Positions 32,777 through 40,330 of a stretch of DNA of 64,000 nt are shown here, in pieces. This DNA comes from JBNFVY01 sp049943335 (lineage in GTDB: Bacteria > Pseudomonadota > Alphaproteobacteria > Rhodobacterales > Rhodobacteraceae). The notes beneath the pieces were generated by a model, which worked only from the letters and a program-made list of their open reading frames with translations, was not told the origin of the DNA and did no database searches. The stretch's first letter is position 1; the number at the start of each line of letters is the position of its first letter. The position numbers were made by a program, and so were the translations under genes. Location of the stretch: assembly GCF_049943335.1 (NCBI RefSeq), contig NZ_JBNFVY010000011.1, positions 30,780 to 94,779 of the forward strand. Direction: 5' to 3'.

Positions 32777-33892
32777 TCAGACGGCGGGCGGCGGTGGGGG
32801 CAATATGGTGAACAGCGTGGCCAGTTCGGTGATTTCGCCCGCCGGTTTCCAGCCGTCCTGGCCCGCCGACCAGACCAGGCTGGCGCGGGTCAATTCGCCC
32901 TGTCCGGCCATCTGGCCCATGGTGGCGCGGCTGTAGGGGCCGCGGGTTTCGCCGTTTTCGGCGATGTGCCAGACCTTTTCAACCGGCGGCGGGGGTGGGG
33001 GCACTGCGGCCGGCGCCGCGCCCGAACGCGCGCCCGGAATCGTCCCCCATGGCCCCATCTGGCCCGCCATGCCCATGCCGAGCCCGGCGCCCAGTCCTGC
33101 GCCCATTGTTGCGCCCATCGTGCTGGCGTCCTTGCCCATGGCTTCGGCGGCGGAATATTGCATGTAGGTGTCCAGATCGCCCACGATGCCCATCGACGTG
33201 CGCTTGTCCAGCACTGCTTCAACAGCTTCTGGCAAGGATATGTTTTCAATGTAGAATTCCGGAATTTCCAACCCGTATTCGGCAATGATTTCCGAAATTT
33301 TTCCGGCCACCAATTTGCCCAGGGCGCCGGTGTTCGCCGCCATGTCCAGCACCGGCATGCCGGCCGAGGCGACGATCTGGCTGAAGGCCTGCACGATGAT
33401 GTTGCGCACCTGATAGCCGATCTCGTCCAGGGTGAATTCGCCGTCGGTGCCGACGATTTCAACAAGGAATTTGCCCGGATCGCTGACCCGCACCGCATAG
33501 GTGCCGAAGGCGCGCAGGCGCACCGGGCCGAATTCGGGATCGCGGCAGATGATCGGGTTTTTCGTTCCCCACTTGAGGTCGGTGAAGCGGGTGGTGTTGA
33601 CGAAGTAAATTTCGGACTTGAACGGCGATTTGAACCCGTGGTCCCAGTGGTTCAGCGTGGTCAGCACCGGCATGTTGTTGGTTTCGAGCATATAGAGCCC
33701 CGGCGTGAACACATCGGCAAGCACGCCTTCGTGGATGAACACCGCCGATTGGCCTTCGCGGACGGTCAGTTTGGCACCGTACTTGATCGCGTGCCCGTGG
33801 CGTTCGAAGCGCCAGACCATGGTATCGCGGGTGGCGTCGGTCCATTCGATGACGTCGATGAATTCGCCGCTCAGGAAATCCAAAATGCCCAT
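32777..33892 (-). CDS. SPFH-domain protein with C-terminal GYF_2 domain
   Basis: Protein of 371 aa. N-terminal SPFH/band-7-like domain of the virion-core type (MGILDFLSGEFIDVIEWTDA, EGQSAVFIHEGVLADVFTPG, KYGAKLTVRE) covers about residues 1-230. A Gly/Met-rich linker with AMGKDASTMGATMGAG and a Pro run follow, then a GYF_2 domain (VWHIAENGETRGPYS, about 310-360) that in other proteins binds proline-rich or peptide ligands. SPFH proteins organise membrane microdomains. Sits 11 bases after the DUF2927 stop reading direction reversed, inside the Ter-type run. Start is the ATG of MGILDF; an upstream ATG would add five residues. Confidence 0.82.
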   Translation of the reverse strand: MGILDFLSGEFIDVIEWTDATRDTMVWRFERHGHAIKYGAKLTVREGQSAVFIHEGVLADVFTPGLYMLETNNMPVLTTLNHWDHGFKSPFKSEIYFVNTTRFTDLKWGTKNPIICRDPEFGPVRLRAFGTYAVRVSDPGKFLVEIVGTDGEFTLDEIGYQVRNIIVQAFSQIVASAGMPVLDMAANTGALGKLVAGKISEIIAEYGLEIPEFYIENISLPEAVEAVLDKRTSMGIVGDLDTYMQYSAAEAMGKDASTMGATMGAGLGAGLGMGMAGQMGPWGTIPGARSGAAPAAVPPPPPPVEKVWHIAENGETRGPYSRATMGQMAGQGELTRASLVWSAGQDGWKPAGEITELATLFTILPPPPPAV

Positions 33893-33903
33893 ATCGGGTC
33901 CTT

Positions 33904-34839
33904 TCAACTGTCCGCGCCGAGAAGCTCCTCGGCGATGGTTCTGACAATGGGGCGCGCTTCGCTGGCGGTCATGCCGGCGCGCAGGCGCGAATCGTACAAA
34001 ATGCGCAATAGCAATTCGTCGTGGTAGGTCAGCAGCGCGAATTCTTCGTCATCGTTAAAGATCGACGGGCGCGCTGCGGGGCTGTCGTTGGCAAGGCCCA
34101 GGCCCTGGGCCAGTTCTTCGTGAATGCAGCTTTTGCGGAGAAGATCCGGGTGTTCGGCGCGGATGATGGCGACCGCGCGGGTATAGTTTCCATCGTCGCG
34201 CGGATCGACCGCAAAGACCGCGCAATAGGTGGCGCGGCCCATGTTCAGGGCACTGTCCAGCGCGGCCGGGCCGATGCCGGGCAACAGCTGGCGCAGGCGC
34301 GGTCCAAGGGCGCGGCGTTCATCTTCGTTCACGATGAAGACATGGAAATTGCCGTTGTCGGGCACCGTGGTCACCGGGTGGCGGGTTGCCTTGGCCAGAC
34401 GCTGGGCAAAGCGGGCAACCTCGGCGCGGTCGGCGCGTTGCTTGGCCTGCGCAACCGTGGCGCCGAATTCCAGTTCGAACCGGACGGGGCCTTTCCAGCG
34501 GTGCAGGCGGCTGGGCGTGGGCTGGGCCACAAGCCGCCCGCCAATGATCGTGTATTCTTCGAACAGCGCGATCTGTTCGAAATTGGCGGTCAGCATGCGG
34601 GCGTTGAACGGAACGTCCGGCCCGCCACCGTCGGTTCGCAGTAGCCCTTGCGTCACAAGGCTTTGCTGAACGCGGGCGAAATAGGATTCGAGCGCCTTGC
34701 TTTGGGCAGATTGCGTGGCGGGCGCCTGGGGCGCGGGGGCCGGCGGGCGCGCGCCGGGCACCGGCGAGGTGACCGGGTCACACGCGGCAAGGGCAAGCAC
34801 AGCGGCCAGGCCCGCCGCCGGTATCCACCCGCGCCCCAT
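33904..34839 (-). CDS. DUF2927 lipoprotein
   Basis: Predicted lipoprotein of 311 aa: signal MGRGWIPAAGLAAVLALAAC with the lipobox Cys at 20, a Pro/Ala-rich tether (25-45), then the DUF2927 domain with VFIVNEDERRALGPRLR, ATYCAVFAV and the conserved SCIHEELAQGLGLANDSP segment, whose HEELAQ resembles a zincin-type HExxx motif but lacks the second His. Conserved in Rhodobacterales; function unknown. Abuts telA with no gap. Confidence 0.83.
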   Translation of the reverse strand: MGRGWIPAAGLAAVLALAACDPVTSPVPGARPPAPAPQAPATQSAQSKALESYFARVQQSLVTQGLLRTDGGGPDVPFNARMLTANFEQIALFEEYTIIGGRLVAQPTPSRLHRWKGPVRFELEFGATVAQAKQRADRAEVARFAQRLAKATRHPVTTVPDNGNFHVFIVNEDERRALGPRLRQLLPGIGPAALDSALNMGRATYCAVFAVDPRDDGNYTRAVAIIRAEHPDLLRKSCIHEELAQGLGLANDSPAARPSIFNDDEEFALLTYHDELLLRILYDSRLRAGMTASEARPIVRTIAEELLGADS

Positions 34840-36006
34840 TCACCCGGCCGTGTTGGATTGGGGGCTGCGCGCCGCGGACAGCGCATCGCGCAGGTCGGCC
34901 TCAAGCTTGACCAGTTCAGCTTCGGCGGCGCGGCGGGTTTCCTTGCCCTGATCGGCGATGGCCAGGCTTTCTTCGATCGTGCCGATCAGCTCTTCGTTGG
35001 CTTGCCGCACGGCAGCGATATCAAAGGCGCCGCGTTCGATTTCGGTGCGCACGGCGGCGTTTGCGTCGCGCAGGTTCTTGGCGTTTGCGGTCAGCAATTC
35101 GTTGGTCAGATCATTCGCCTCGCGCACGGCGCCGGCCGCGTCTGCGCTGCGCTGGATCGTCAGGGATTGGGCCAGTTGGGTTTCCCAAAGCGGCACGGTG
35201 TTGACCAGGGTCGAGTTGATCTTGGTGACCAGCGCCTTGTCGTTTTCCTGCACCAGGCGGATCGATGGCAGTGACTGCATGGTGACCTGCCGCGTCAATT
35301 TCAGGTCATGCACCCGGCGTTCCAGGTCATCGCGCGCGGATCGCAAATCGCGCAGTTCTTGCGCGCTGAGCACCCCGTCGCCCTGGGGCGTGGCTTCGAC
35401 TTCGCGCGCAAGGGCGGGGATCAGATCGTTGTCCAATTCGGCCAGTTTTTCCTGCCCCGCCGCAATATAGAGCGCCAGTTCGTGATAGAATTCCAGCGTC
35501 TTTTCATAGAGTTGATCGAGGGACTTAATGTCTTTCAGAAGGGTGTGTTCATGCCCCAGCAGCGTGTCCGTCACCTTGTCGATCTGGCCCTGAACGGTTT
35601 CATAGCGCGCGACGAACTTGGCCAGCGGCGCGGCCTGTCCGGTCAGCTTTTCCCACCAGCTGCGCTTGCGCCGCGCATCCAGTTCCGAGGCCGAAAACCC
35701 GCGGATCGTGGTCACGATCTGGCGCAGGCTGTCCCCCGCCGGGCCGATATCCTTGTTGCGCACATCCGCCAGCATCGCTTGGCTGATCTGCTGCAATTCG
35801 CCCTGCGCGCGCGCGCCGAACCCGATGATCGAGCCACTGTCGGACATGTCGATTTCCGCCATGCGCGCGCGAATCGCAGCGGCCTGGGGTTCGGGTGCGC
35901 CGGCCAGCGGCGTGATGTCCTGGGTTGGTTCGGGCAAGGTAACGGCCGCCAGGTCCGCAACTTCCTGCGCGATGGCAACCGCCTTGGACTTGATTTGTTC
36001 AGACAT
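34840..36006 (-). CDS. TelA-family toxic-anion resistance protein
   Basis: Cytoplasmic, mostly alpha-helical protein of 388 aa of the TelA/KlaA family. Typical segments: DSGSIIGFGARAQGELQQIS, IRGFSASELDARRKRSWWEK, and long coiled-coil helices (about 160-360). Genomically tied to XpaC and TerC families in stress-response neighbourhoods. Whether it confers tellurite or other oxyanion resistance is not shown. Nine bases after the xpaC stop, so co-translated. Confidence 0.9.
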   Translation of the reverse strand: MSEQIKSKAVAIAQEVADLAAVTLPEPTQDITPLAGAPEPQAAAIRARMAEIDMSDSGSIIGFGARAQGELQQISQAMLADVRNKDIGPAGDSLRQIVTTIRGFSASELDARRKRSWWEKLTGQAAPLAKFVARYETVQGQIDKVTDTLLGHEHTLLKDIKSLDQLYEKTLEFYHELALYIAAGQEKLAELDNDLIPALAREVEATPQGDGVLSAQELRDLRSARDDLERRVHDLKLTRQVTMQSLPSIRLVQENDKALVTKINSTLVNTVPLWETQLAQSLTIQRSADAAGAVREANDLTNELLTANAKNLRDANAAVRTEIERGAFDIAAVRQANEELIGTIEESLAIADQGKETRRAAEAELVKLEADLRDALSAARSPQSNTAG

Positions 36007-36015
36007 GAAAGCCTC

Positions 36016-36894
36016 TCATTCTATGCGTATTCCTTCACGGGCCAGGCGATCGCGCAAGACCGATATTTCAATATCCAGGTTGCTGCGTTCCTCAAGCATC
36101 AGGGCTTCGGTTCGGGCCGAAAATTCGGATTCCAGATCGTCCAGCAAGGCCAGGTAATCCGCGCGGGCGCTGGCATCGGCGTGACGGGTGTGCAGGCTGG
36201 CATAGCGCCGCGTCGCATCGCGCGCGCCCAGTAGGTAGACGCCAAGGTATTTGCGCGCCGCGCTCAGGTCGCGCGGGTCTTCTTCCACGCGCCGGCACAT
36301 GGCCTTGGCGGCCGACGCCAGCCGCGCGACCCTGTCGATCAGCGCACGATCGCCAGTGGTCTTGATCGCGCCCTGCATCGCGGCCAGGTAATCTTCGGCC
36401 TGATCCACCACACGCGCGACCCGGTCTTGCTGAAAATCATCTATGCCGTCCATGCCCTTGTTTTTCAACGGGTCCGGGCCGAAAGCGGCCAGGTGTAGCC
36501 CGCCGCCCAGCAGGGCAAAGACCAGGGCTTGCAGCGGGCCGTGACCGGCCAGCCCGGTCAGCCCAAGGCCCGCGGCAATCAGGGCGCTGGCAAGCAGCTT
36601 GCGCGGGATCGCGGGGCGCCGGGCCACGGTGCGCGCATCATAGGCTTCTTCGGCGCGCAGCCCTTCGCGCGTCAGCCACGCGGCCAGTTCCAACAGAGCG
36701 AACGCGCCCAGATATTGCACCATCACCAGGGGGTCGGCCCAGAACGCCCGCAGCGCCAGGGGCAGGGGGGCAAGAAACAGCAGGTTGGATTTGGTGGCGA
36801 TGCGCGTCGGGGTCTTGCCGTCAAAGGGGCGCGGCTGGGGGGGGCTGTCCAGTGGCCGTTCGGGGCTATGTTGTCCGCCATATCGCTGGGCCAT
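36016..36894 (-). CDS. XpaC-like (5-bromo-4-chloroindolyl phosphate hydrolysis) protein
   Basis: Protein of 292 aa with an N-terminal membrane part (hydrophobic segments about 35-70 and 108-145, including LLFLAPLPLALRAFWADPLV) and a C-terminal soluble helical part (165-285: DDFQQDRVARVVDQAEDYLAA ...) typical of XpaC, the regular TelA partner. Enzyme activity of XpaC proteins is doubtful despite the name. Its ATG overlaps the microprotein stop (TAATG), suggesting coupled translation. Confidence 0.87.
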   Translation of the reverse strand: MAQRYGGQHSPERPLDSPPQPRPFDGKTPTRIATKSNLLFLAPLPLALRAFWADPLVMVQYLGAFALLELAAWLTREGLRAEEAYDARTVARRPAIPRKLLASALIAAGLGLTGLAGHGPLQALVFALLGGGLHLAAFGPDPLKNKGMDGIDDFQQDRVARVVDQAEDYLAAMQGAIKTTGDRALIDRVARLASAAKAMCRRVEEDPRDLSAARKYLGVYLLGARDATRRYASLHTRHADASARADYLALLDDLESEFSARTEALMLEERSNLDIEISVLRDRLAREGIRIE

Positions 36895-36980
36895 TATCCA
36901 CCCCCCGCGCTGAGCGCGGCATAAAAGATCAGCGCAACCAGGATCAGATACGCCGCCTGTTTGAACCCCATACCCGTCAT
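36894..36980 (-). CDS. 28-residue membrane microprotein
   Basis: A complete small reading frame of 28 codons begins ATG at 36980 and reads MTGMGFKQAAYLILVALIFY then ends with AALSAGGG and TAA. Residues 8-24 form one strongly hydrophobic segment, so it is a single-pass membrane peptide. AAAGGA lies about 10 bases upstream of the ATG, and the stop overlaps the xpaC start as TAATG. Short ORFs like this are missed by gene finders. Function unknown; its place suggests a subunit or modulator of the TerC/XpaC membrane assembly. Confidence 0.72.
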   Translation of the reverse strand: MTGMGFKQAAYLILVALIFYAALSAGGG

Positions 36981-36998
36981 GTCATCCACATCCTTTTG

Positions 36999-37034
36999 CC
37001 CGGCCTGACCCTTGTAACATAGGGGCCGGCCGGG
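36999..37034. other. Hairpin between terC and the microprotein gene
   Basis: CCCGGCC (36999-37005) pairs with GGCCGGG (37028-37034), with an inner CCCT/AGGG extension around TGTAACAT. No T-run. It probably trims terC levels relative to the downstream genes or marks a processing site. Confidence 0.5.
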
Positions 37035-37046
37035 GGTGGAAAAAGG

Positions 37047-37862
37047 TCAGTGGTTTCGGGCCGCCCGTTCGGCCGCCAGTTTGCGGCTGTAGCCGGACTG
37101 GATCACTTCGACCGCGACCAGCACGACAACCGAGAAATAGAAGGTCGATTTGGACATCGGCACGATTTCGTGCCCAAAGACGTGCAAGGCCAAGGTGGGA
37201 TCATGCATGGCATGGGCGGCAGCCTGCCCGGATTCGCCCAGCAGAACCACGCCGACGATCAACAGAATGAACAGGCCCAGAACTTCGAACATGCGGTTTT
37301 TCTGCAAAAAGACGGTGACCGTGTCGGCCAGAACCAGCATGGCGATGCCCGACGCGACGATGGCAATCGCCAGAATGACGAAGACGTCGGTGATGGCGAT
37401 GGCCGACAGGATCGAATCGAACGAGAAGATCAGGTTCATCATGACGATCAGGGCGATCACACTGGCAGCCGATTTGCCATCCTTGTTGGCCACGTCCGCC
37501 TCTAGGTGTTCGACCGACAGCATGTGGCCGATTTCCTTGACGGCCGTATGAATGATGAACACCCCGCCGATCAGGTAGATCAGTGTGGCAAAGTTGACCG
37601 CGCCGGTCAGAATACCGTCCCAGGCCAGTGTGAACAGCGGTTCGGACAGGCGGTCGATCAGGCTGACCACGATGAACAGCAACACAACCCGCAGCGCCAC
37701 GGCGATGATGATGCCCCAGAACCGCACCGCGCGTTGCTGGGCCACGGGTGCCCGTTGGCTTTCAATCGAGATGTAAAGAAGGTTGTCGAAGCCCAGCACG
37801 GCTTGCAGGAAAATCAACATCACCAGATTGGTGAAGTTCTCAAAGGTCAGTAGGTCGGCCAT
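37047..37862 (-). CDS. TerC-family integral membrane protein
   Basis: Inner-membrane protein of 271 aa with seven or eight spans. TerC signatures: LQAVLGFDNLLYISIES (about 18-34) and MMNLIFSFDSILSAIAITDV (about 142-160), each with the acidic Asp that is thought to bind Ca or Mn. TerC proteins act in metal (Mn) export or metal delivery to secreted proteins and are tied to tellurite/stress systems. First gene of the run that ends at 31626. Start ATG just after GGAGCTAGGGGT. Confidence 0.92.
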   Translation of the reverse strand: MADLLTFENFTNLVMLIFLQAVLGFDNLLYISIESQRAPVAQQRAVRFWGIIIAVALRVVLLFIVVSLIDRLSEPLFTLAWDGILTGAVNFATLIYLIGGVFIIHTAVKEIGHMLSVEHLEADVANKDGKSAASVIALIVMMNLIFSFDSILSAIAITDVFVILAIAIVASGIAMLVLADTVTVFLQKNRMFEVLGLFILLIVGVVLLGESGQAAAHAMHDPTLALHVFGHEIVPMSKSTFYFSVVVLVAVEVIQSGYSRKLAAERAARNH

Positions 37863-37945
37863 ACCCCTAGCTCCGTTATGATACCATGTGCATCAAGACA
37901 TAGGGCAGTGATGCGGTTGAGGAAATACCGCCTTTGCGTAAAGCC

Positions 37946-38746
37946 CTAGCGCTTGGGGCGCGGCTTGCGCCGGCGGGCGGGCTTGGGTTTGGGCGCGGCG
38001 TGGCCTTTGGTTGCGTCCTCGATCCCCAGTTGGTCGCGCAACACGCGGGGTTTGATTTCTTCGACCTCGCCGGGTTTCAGCTGGTTCAGGCGAAACGGCC
38101 CATAGCTGACGCGGATCAGGCGGTTCACCTTCAGGCCCACCGCGTCCATCGCGCGCCGAATCTCGCGGTTGCGCCCTTCGCGCAGGCCGATCGTGATCCA
38201 GGCGTTCGCGCCCTGCTGACGGTCCAGCGCGACGTCCATCGGCTGGAACCGTTCGCCGTCGATGACCAGCCCCTCGCGCAGGGGGGCGAATGTGGTGTCG
38301 GTGGGCGCGCCGTTCACGCGCACACGGTATTTGCGCAGCCAACCGGTGCTGGGCAATTCCAGGCGCCGTTTCAGCCCGCCATCGTTGGTCAGCAGCAAGA
38401 GCCCTTCGGAATTCAGATCGAGCCGCCCGACGCTCATGACGCGGGGCAGCTCATCAGGCAGGTTGTCGAACACTGTCGCGCGGCCCTTTTCGTCGCGCGC
38501 CGAGGTCACAAGGCCCGAAGGTTTGTGATAGAGCCACAGGCGCGGCGCATCGGGGGCCTGAAGCGGCTTGCCATCGACAACCACCTTGTCGCTGTCGGTC
38601 ACATTCAGCGCGGGGCTGTCGATCACCTTGCCATTCACGGCAACGCGGCCCGCGGCAATCATGGCTTCGGCTTCGCGGCGCGAGGCAAGCCCGGCGCGCG
38701 CGATGACTTTGGCGATCCGGTCGCCGGGGGGAGGGGTCTTGGTCAT
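37946..38746 (-). CDS. Pseudouridine synthase, RsuA/RluB family
   Basis: rRNA pseudouridine synthase of 266 aa. N-terminal S4 RNA-binding domain (RIAKVIARAGLASRREAEAM), catalytic motif GRLDLNSEGLLLLTND with the active Asp near residue 118, and REGRNREIRRAM. A very basic C-terminal tail (KPARRRKPRPKR) likely binds RNA. Fits RluB (23S U2605) better than RsuA, but the target is inferred. Start is the ATG of MTKTPPPGD; the frame upstream overlapping tadA is an artefact of base composition. Confidence 0.9.
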   Translation of the reverse strand: MTKTPPPGDRIAKVIARAGLASRREAEAMIAAGRVAVNGKVIDSPALNVTDSDKVVVDGKPLQAPDAPRLWLYHKPSGLVTSARDEKGRATVFDNLPDELPRVMSVGRLDLNSEGLLLLTNDGGLKRRLELPSTGWLRKYRVRVNGAPTDTTFAPLREGLVIDGERFQPMDVALDRQQGANAWITIGLREGRNREIRRAMDAVGLKVNRLIRVSYGPFRLNQLKPGEVEEIKPRVLRDQLGIEDATKGHAAPKPKPARRRKPRPKR

Positions 38747-38833
38747 GCCCCGCCATAGCCTGCCTGCGCAGCTATGAAAAGCGGCCAGACCGCGCCGCTT
38801 GCCAATTCGCGACCCGTCAGGGCAAAAGGGCGC

Positions 38834-39283
38834 ATGGTTTTTACATCCCATATGGCGGACGCGTTGGCGCAAGCGCGCGCAGCCCAGGCCCGCGGCGAGG
38901 TGCCGGTGGGCGCGGTCATCGTGGCCCCGGACGGCACCGTCGTGGCGCGCGCCGGCAACCGCGTGCGCGAGCTGTGCGATCCAACCGCCCACGCCGAAAT
39001 CCTTGCGCTGCGCGCGGCCTGCGCCGCTGCGGGAAGTGAACGGCTGGTGGGGCATGATCTCTATGTGACGCTGGAACCCTGCCCGATGTGCGCCAGCGCC
39101 ATCAGCCAGGCCCGTATCGCGCGGCTGTATTATGGGGCAAGCGATCCGAAATCCGGCGGGGTGGCGCATGGGCCGCGGGTGCTGAGCCATCCCCAGAGCC
39201 ATCACCGCCCCGAAATTTACGACGGGATCGGCGCAGCCGAAGCCGAAGCGCTGCTCAGGGGGTTTTTCGCAACGCGCAGGTAG
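38834..39283 (+). CDS. tadA: tRNA-specific adenosine deaminase
   Basis: Zinc deaminase (149 aa) that converts A34 to inosine in tRNA-Arg(ACG). Catalytic HAE (PTAHAEILAL) and PCPMC zinc motif (LEPCPMCASAI) are present. The ATG at 38834 is used, with AAAAGGG close upstream; a second ATG six codons later is possible. Divergent from the pseudouridine synthase gene. Confidence 0.95.
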   Translation: MVFTSHMADALAQARAAQARGEVPVGAVIVAPDGTVVARAGNRVRELCDPTAHAEILALRAACAAAGSERLVGHDLYVTLEPCPMCASAISQARIARLYYGASDPKSGGVAHGPRVLSHPQSHHRPEIYDGIGAAEAEALLRGFFATRR

Positions 39284-39340
39284 CGCTTGCCAGAGCGCGC
39301 GCGGCGCGTCACCCTTGGCCAGAACCACAAGGGCTGCCGC

Positions 39341-40009
39341 ATGGACCTGATGCAGCAATATGACGACTACTGCGAGCGGACAGATTTCACATTCTGGTCC
39401 GAGCCGCTGAACGCCATCACCAACCTGTCTTTTCTGATCGCCGCGCTGATCCTGCTGCGCTTGACGCGCGACATGGGCGCAGGCCGGGGCATGGCGCGTA
39501 CGCTCAGCTGGATCCTGTTCGTGCTGGCTTTCGGGTCTTTTGCCTTTCACACCTTTGCAACCGGGTGGGCCATGCTGGCCGATGTGCTGCCCATCGCGGC
39601 CTTTGTGCTGGTCTATGCGTTTGCGATCGGGCGCGACTTCATGGGGCTGAGCGTGGTCAAGGCGCTGCTGATCGTGGTGGCGTTCATTGGCTTTACCGTA
39701 CTTTCCGGCCCGTTGTTTGCGGCGGTGCCCCACATTGGCGGTACGGCGGGCTATCTGCCGATCCCCACGTTCCTTCTGGGGCTGATCATTTGGGTGGGCA
39801 CGCGCTACCCGGCAACGGCGGGGGCGTTGGCGGTCGGGCTGGGCATGATGGTGGTGTCGCTCATCTTTCGCACGATTGATCTGCCGCTGTGCGGGGCGTG
39901 GCCGCACGGCACCCATTTCCTGTGGCACACGATCAACGGGATCATGCTGGGCTGGTTTATCCAGACCTATCGCAGGCACATGCTTGAAGGCGCGCGCGCG
40001 GCGCTATAA
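39341..40009 (+). CDS. Ceramidase-domain (CREST superfamily) membrane protein
   Basis: Seven-span membrane protein of 222 aa. Opens MDLMQQYDDYCERTDFTFWS and carries the metal-ligand pattern of the alkaline ceramidase / PAQR superfamily: SEPLNAITNLSF, GSFAFHTFAT and GTHFLWHTINGI, with His residues at expected places. The proposed activity is metal-dependent lipid amide hydrolysis; the true substrate is unknown. Start is the ATG at 39341 beginning MDLMQQ. Placed 33 bases before gatC, likely coincidental. Confidence 0.8.
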   Translation: MDLMQQYDDYCERTDFTFWSEPLNAITNLSFLIAALILLRLTRDMGAGRGMARTLSWILFVLAFGSFAFHTFATGWAMLADVLPIAAFVLVYAFAIGRDFMGLSVVKALLIVVAFIGFTVLSGPLFAAVPHIGGTAGYLPIPTFLLGLIIWVGTRYPATAGALAVGLGMMVVSLIFRTIDLPLCGAWPHGTHFLWHTINGIMLGWFIQTYRRHMLEGARAAL

Positions 40010-40042
40010 ACGCGGGGGCGACAAGACGAACGGAGCCCCGAC

Positions 40043-40330
40043 ATGTCCATCGACATCGAAACCGCCCGCCGCGTGGCCAAGCTGGCCCGCATCCGCGTGG
40101 AAGACGACCAGCTGCCCGCGCTGGCCGACGAATTCAACACGATCCTCGGGTTTATCGAACAGCTGAACGAAGTGAATGTGGACCAGGTCGAGCCCATGAC
40201 ATCCGTCACGCCCCAGCGTCTCAAGCGCCGGGTCGACGAGGTGACCGATGGCGACATGCAGGACAAGATCCTGGCCAATGCGCCCGACGCCCGCGAAGGG
40301 TTTTTCGCCGTGCCAAAGGTGGTGGAATAA
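40043..40330 (+). CDS. gatC: Asp/Glu-tRNA amidotransferase subunit C
   Basis: Subunit C (95 aa) of GatCAB, which amidates Glu-tRNA(Gln) and Asp-tRNA(Asn). Typical beginning MSIDIETARRVAKLARIRVE and end ILANAPDAREGFFAVPKVVE. Stop overlaps the gatA ATG (TAATG). gatB is not in the window. Confidence 0.96.
   Translation: MSIDIETARRVAKLARIRVEDDQLPALADEFNTILGFIEQLNEVNVDQVEPMTSVTPQRLKRRVDEVTDGDMQDKILANAPDAREGFFAVPKVVE

Noticed and set aside
33904..34839. DUF2927 protein as an active zinc protease
   Set aside because: HEELAQ resembles HExxx, but the second zinc His of the zincin motif is missing, so no catalytic claim is made.
37946..39979. 677-codon minus-strand frame extending the pseudouridine synthase through tadA and the ceramidase-like gene
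   Set aside because: Only the last 266 codons resemble a protein family; the upstream part is antisense shadow of two well-supported plus-strand genes.
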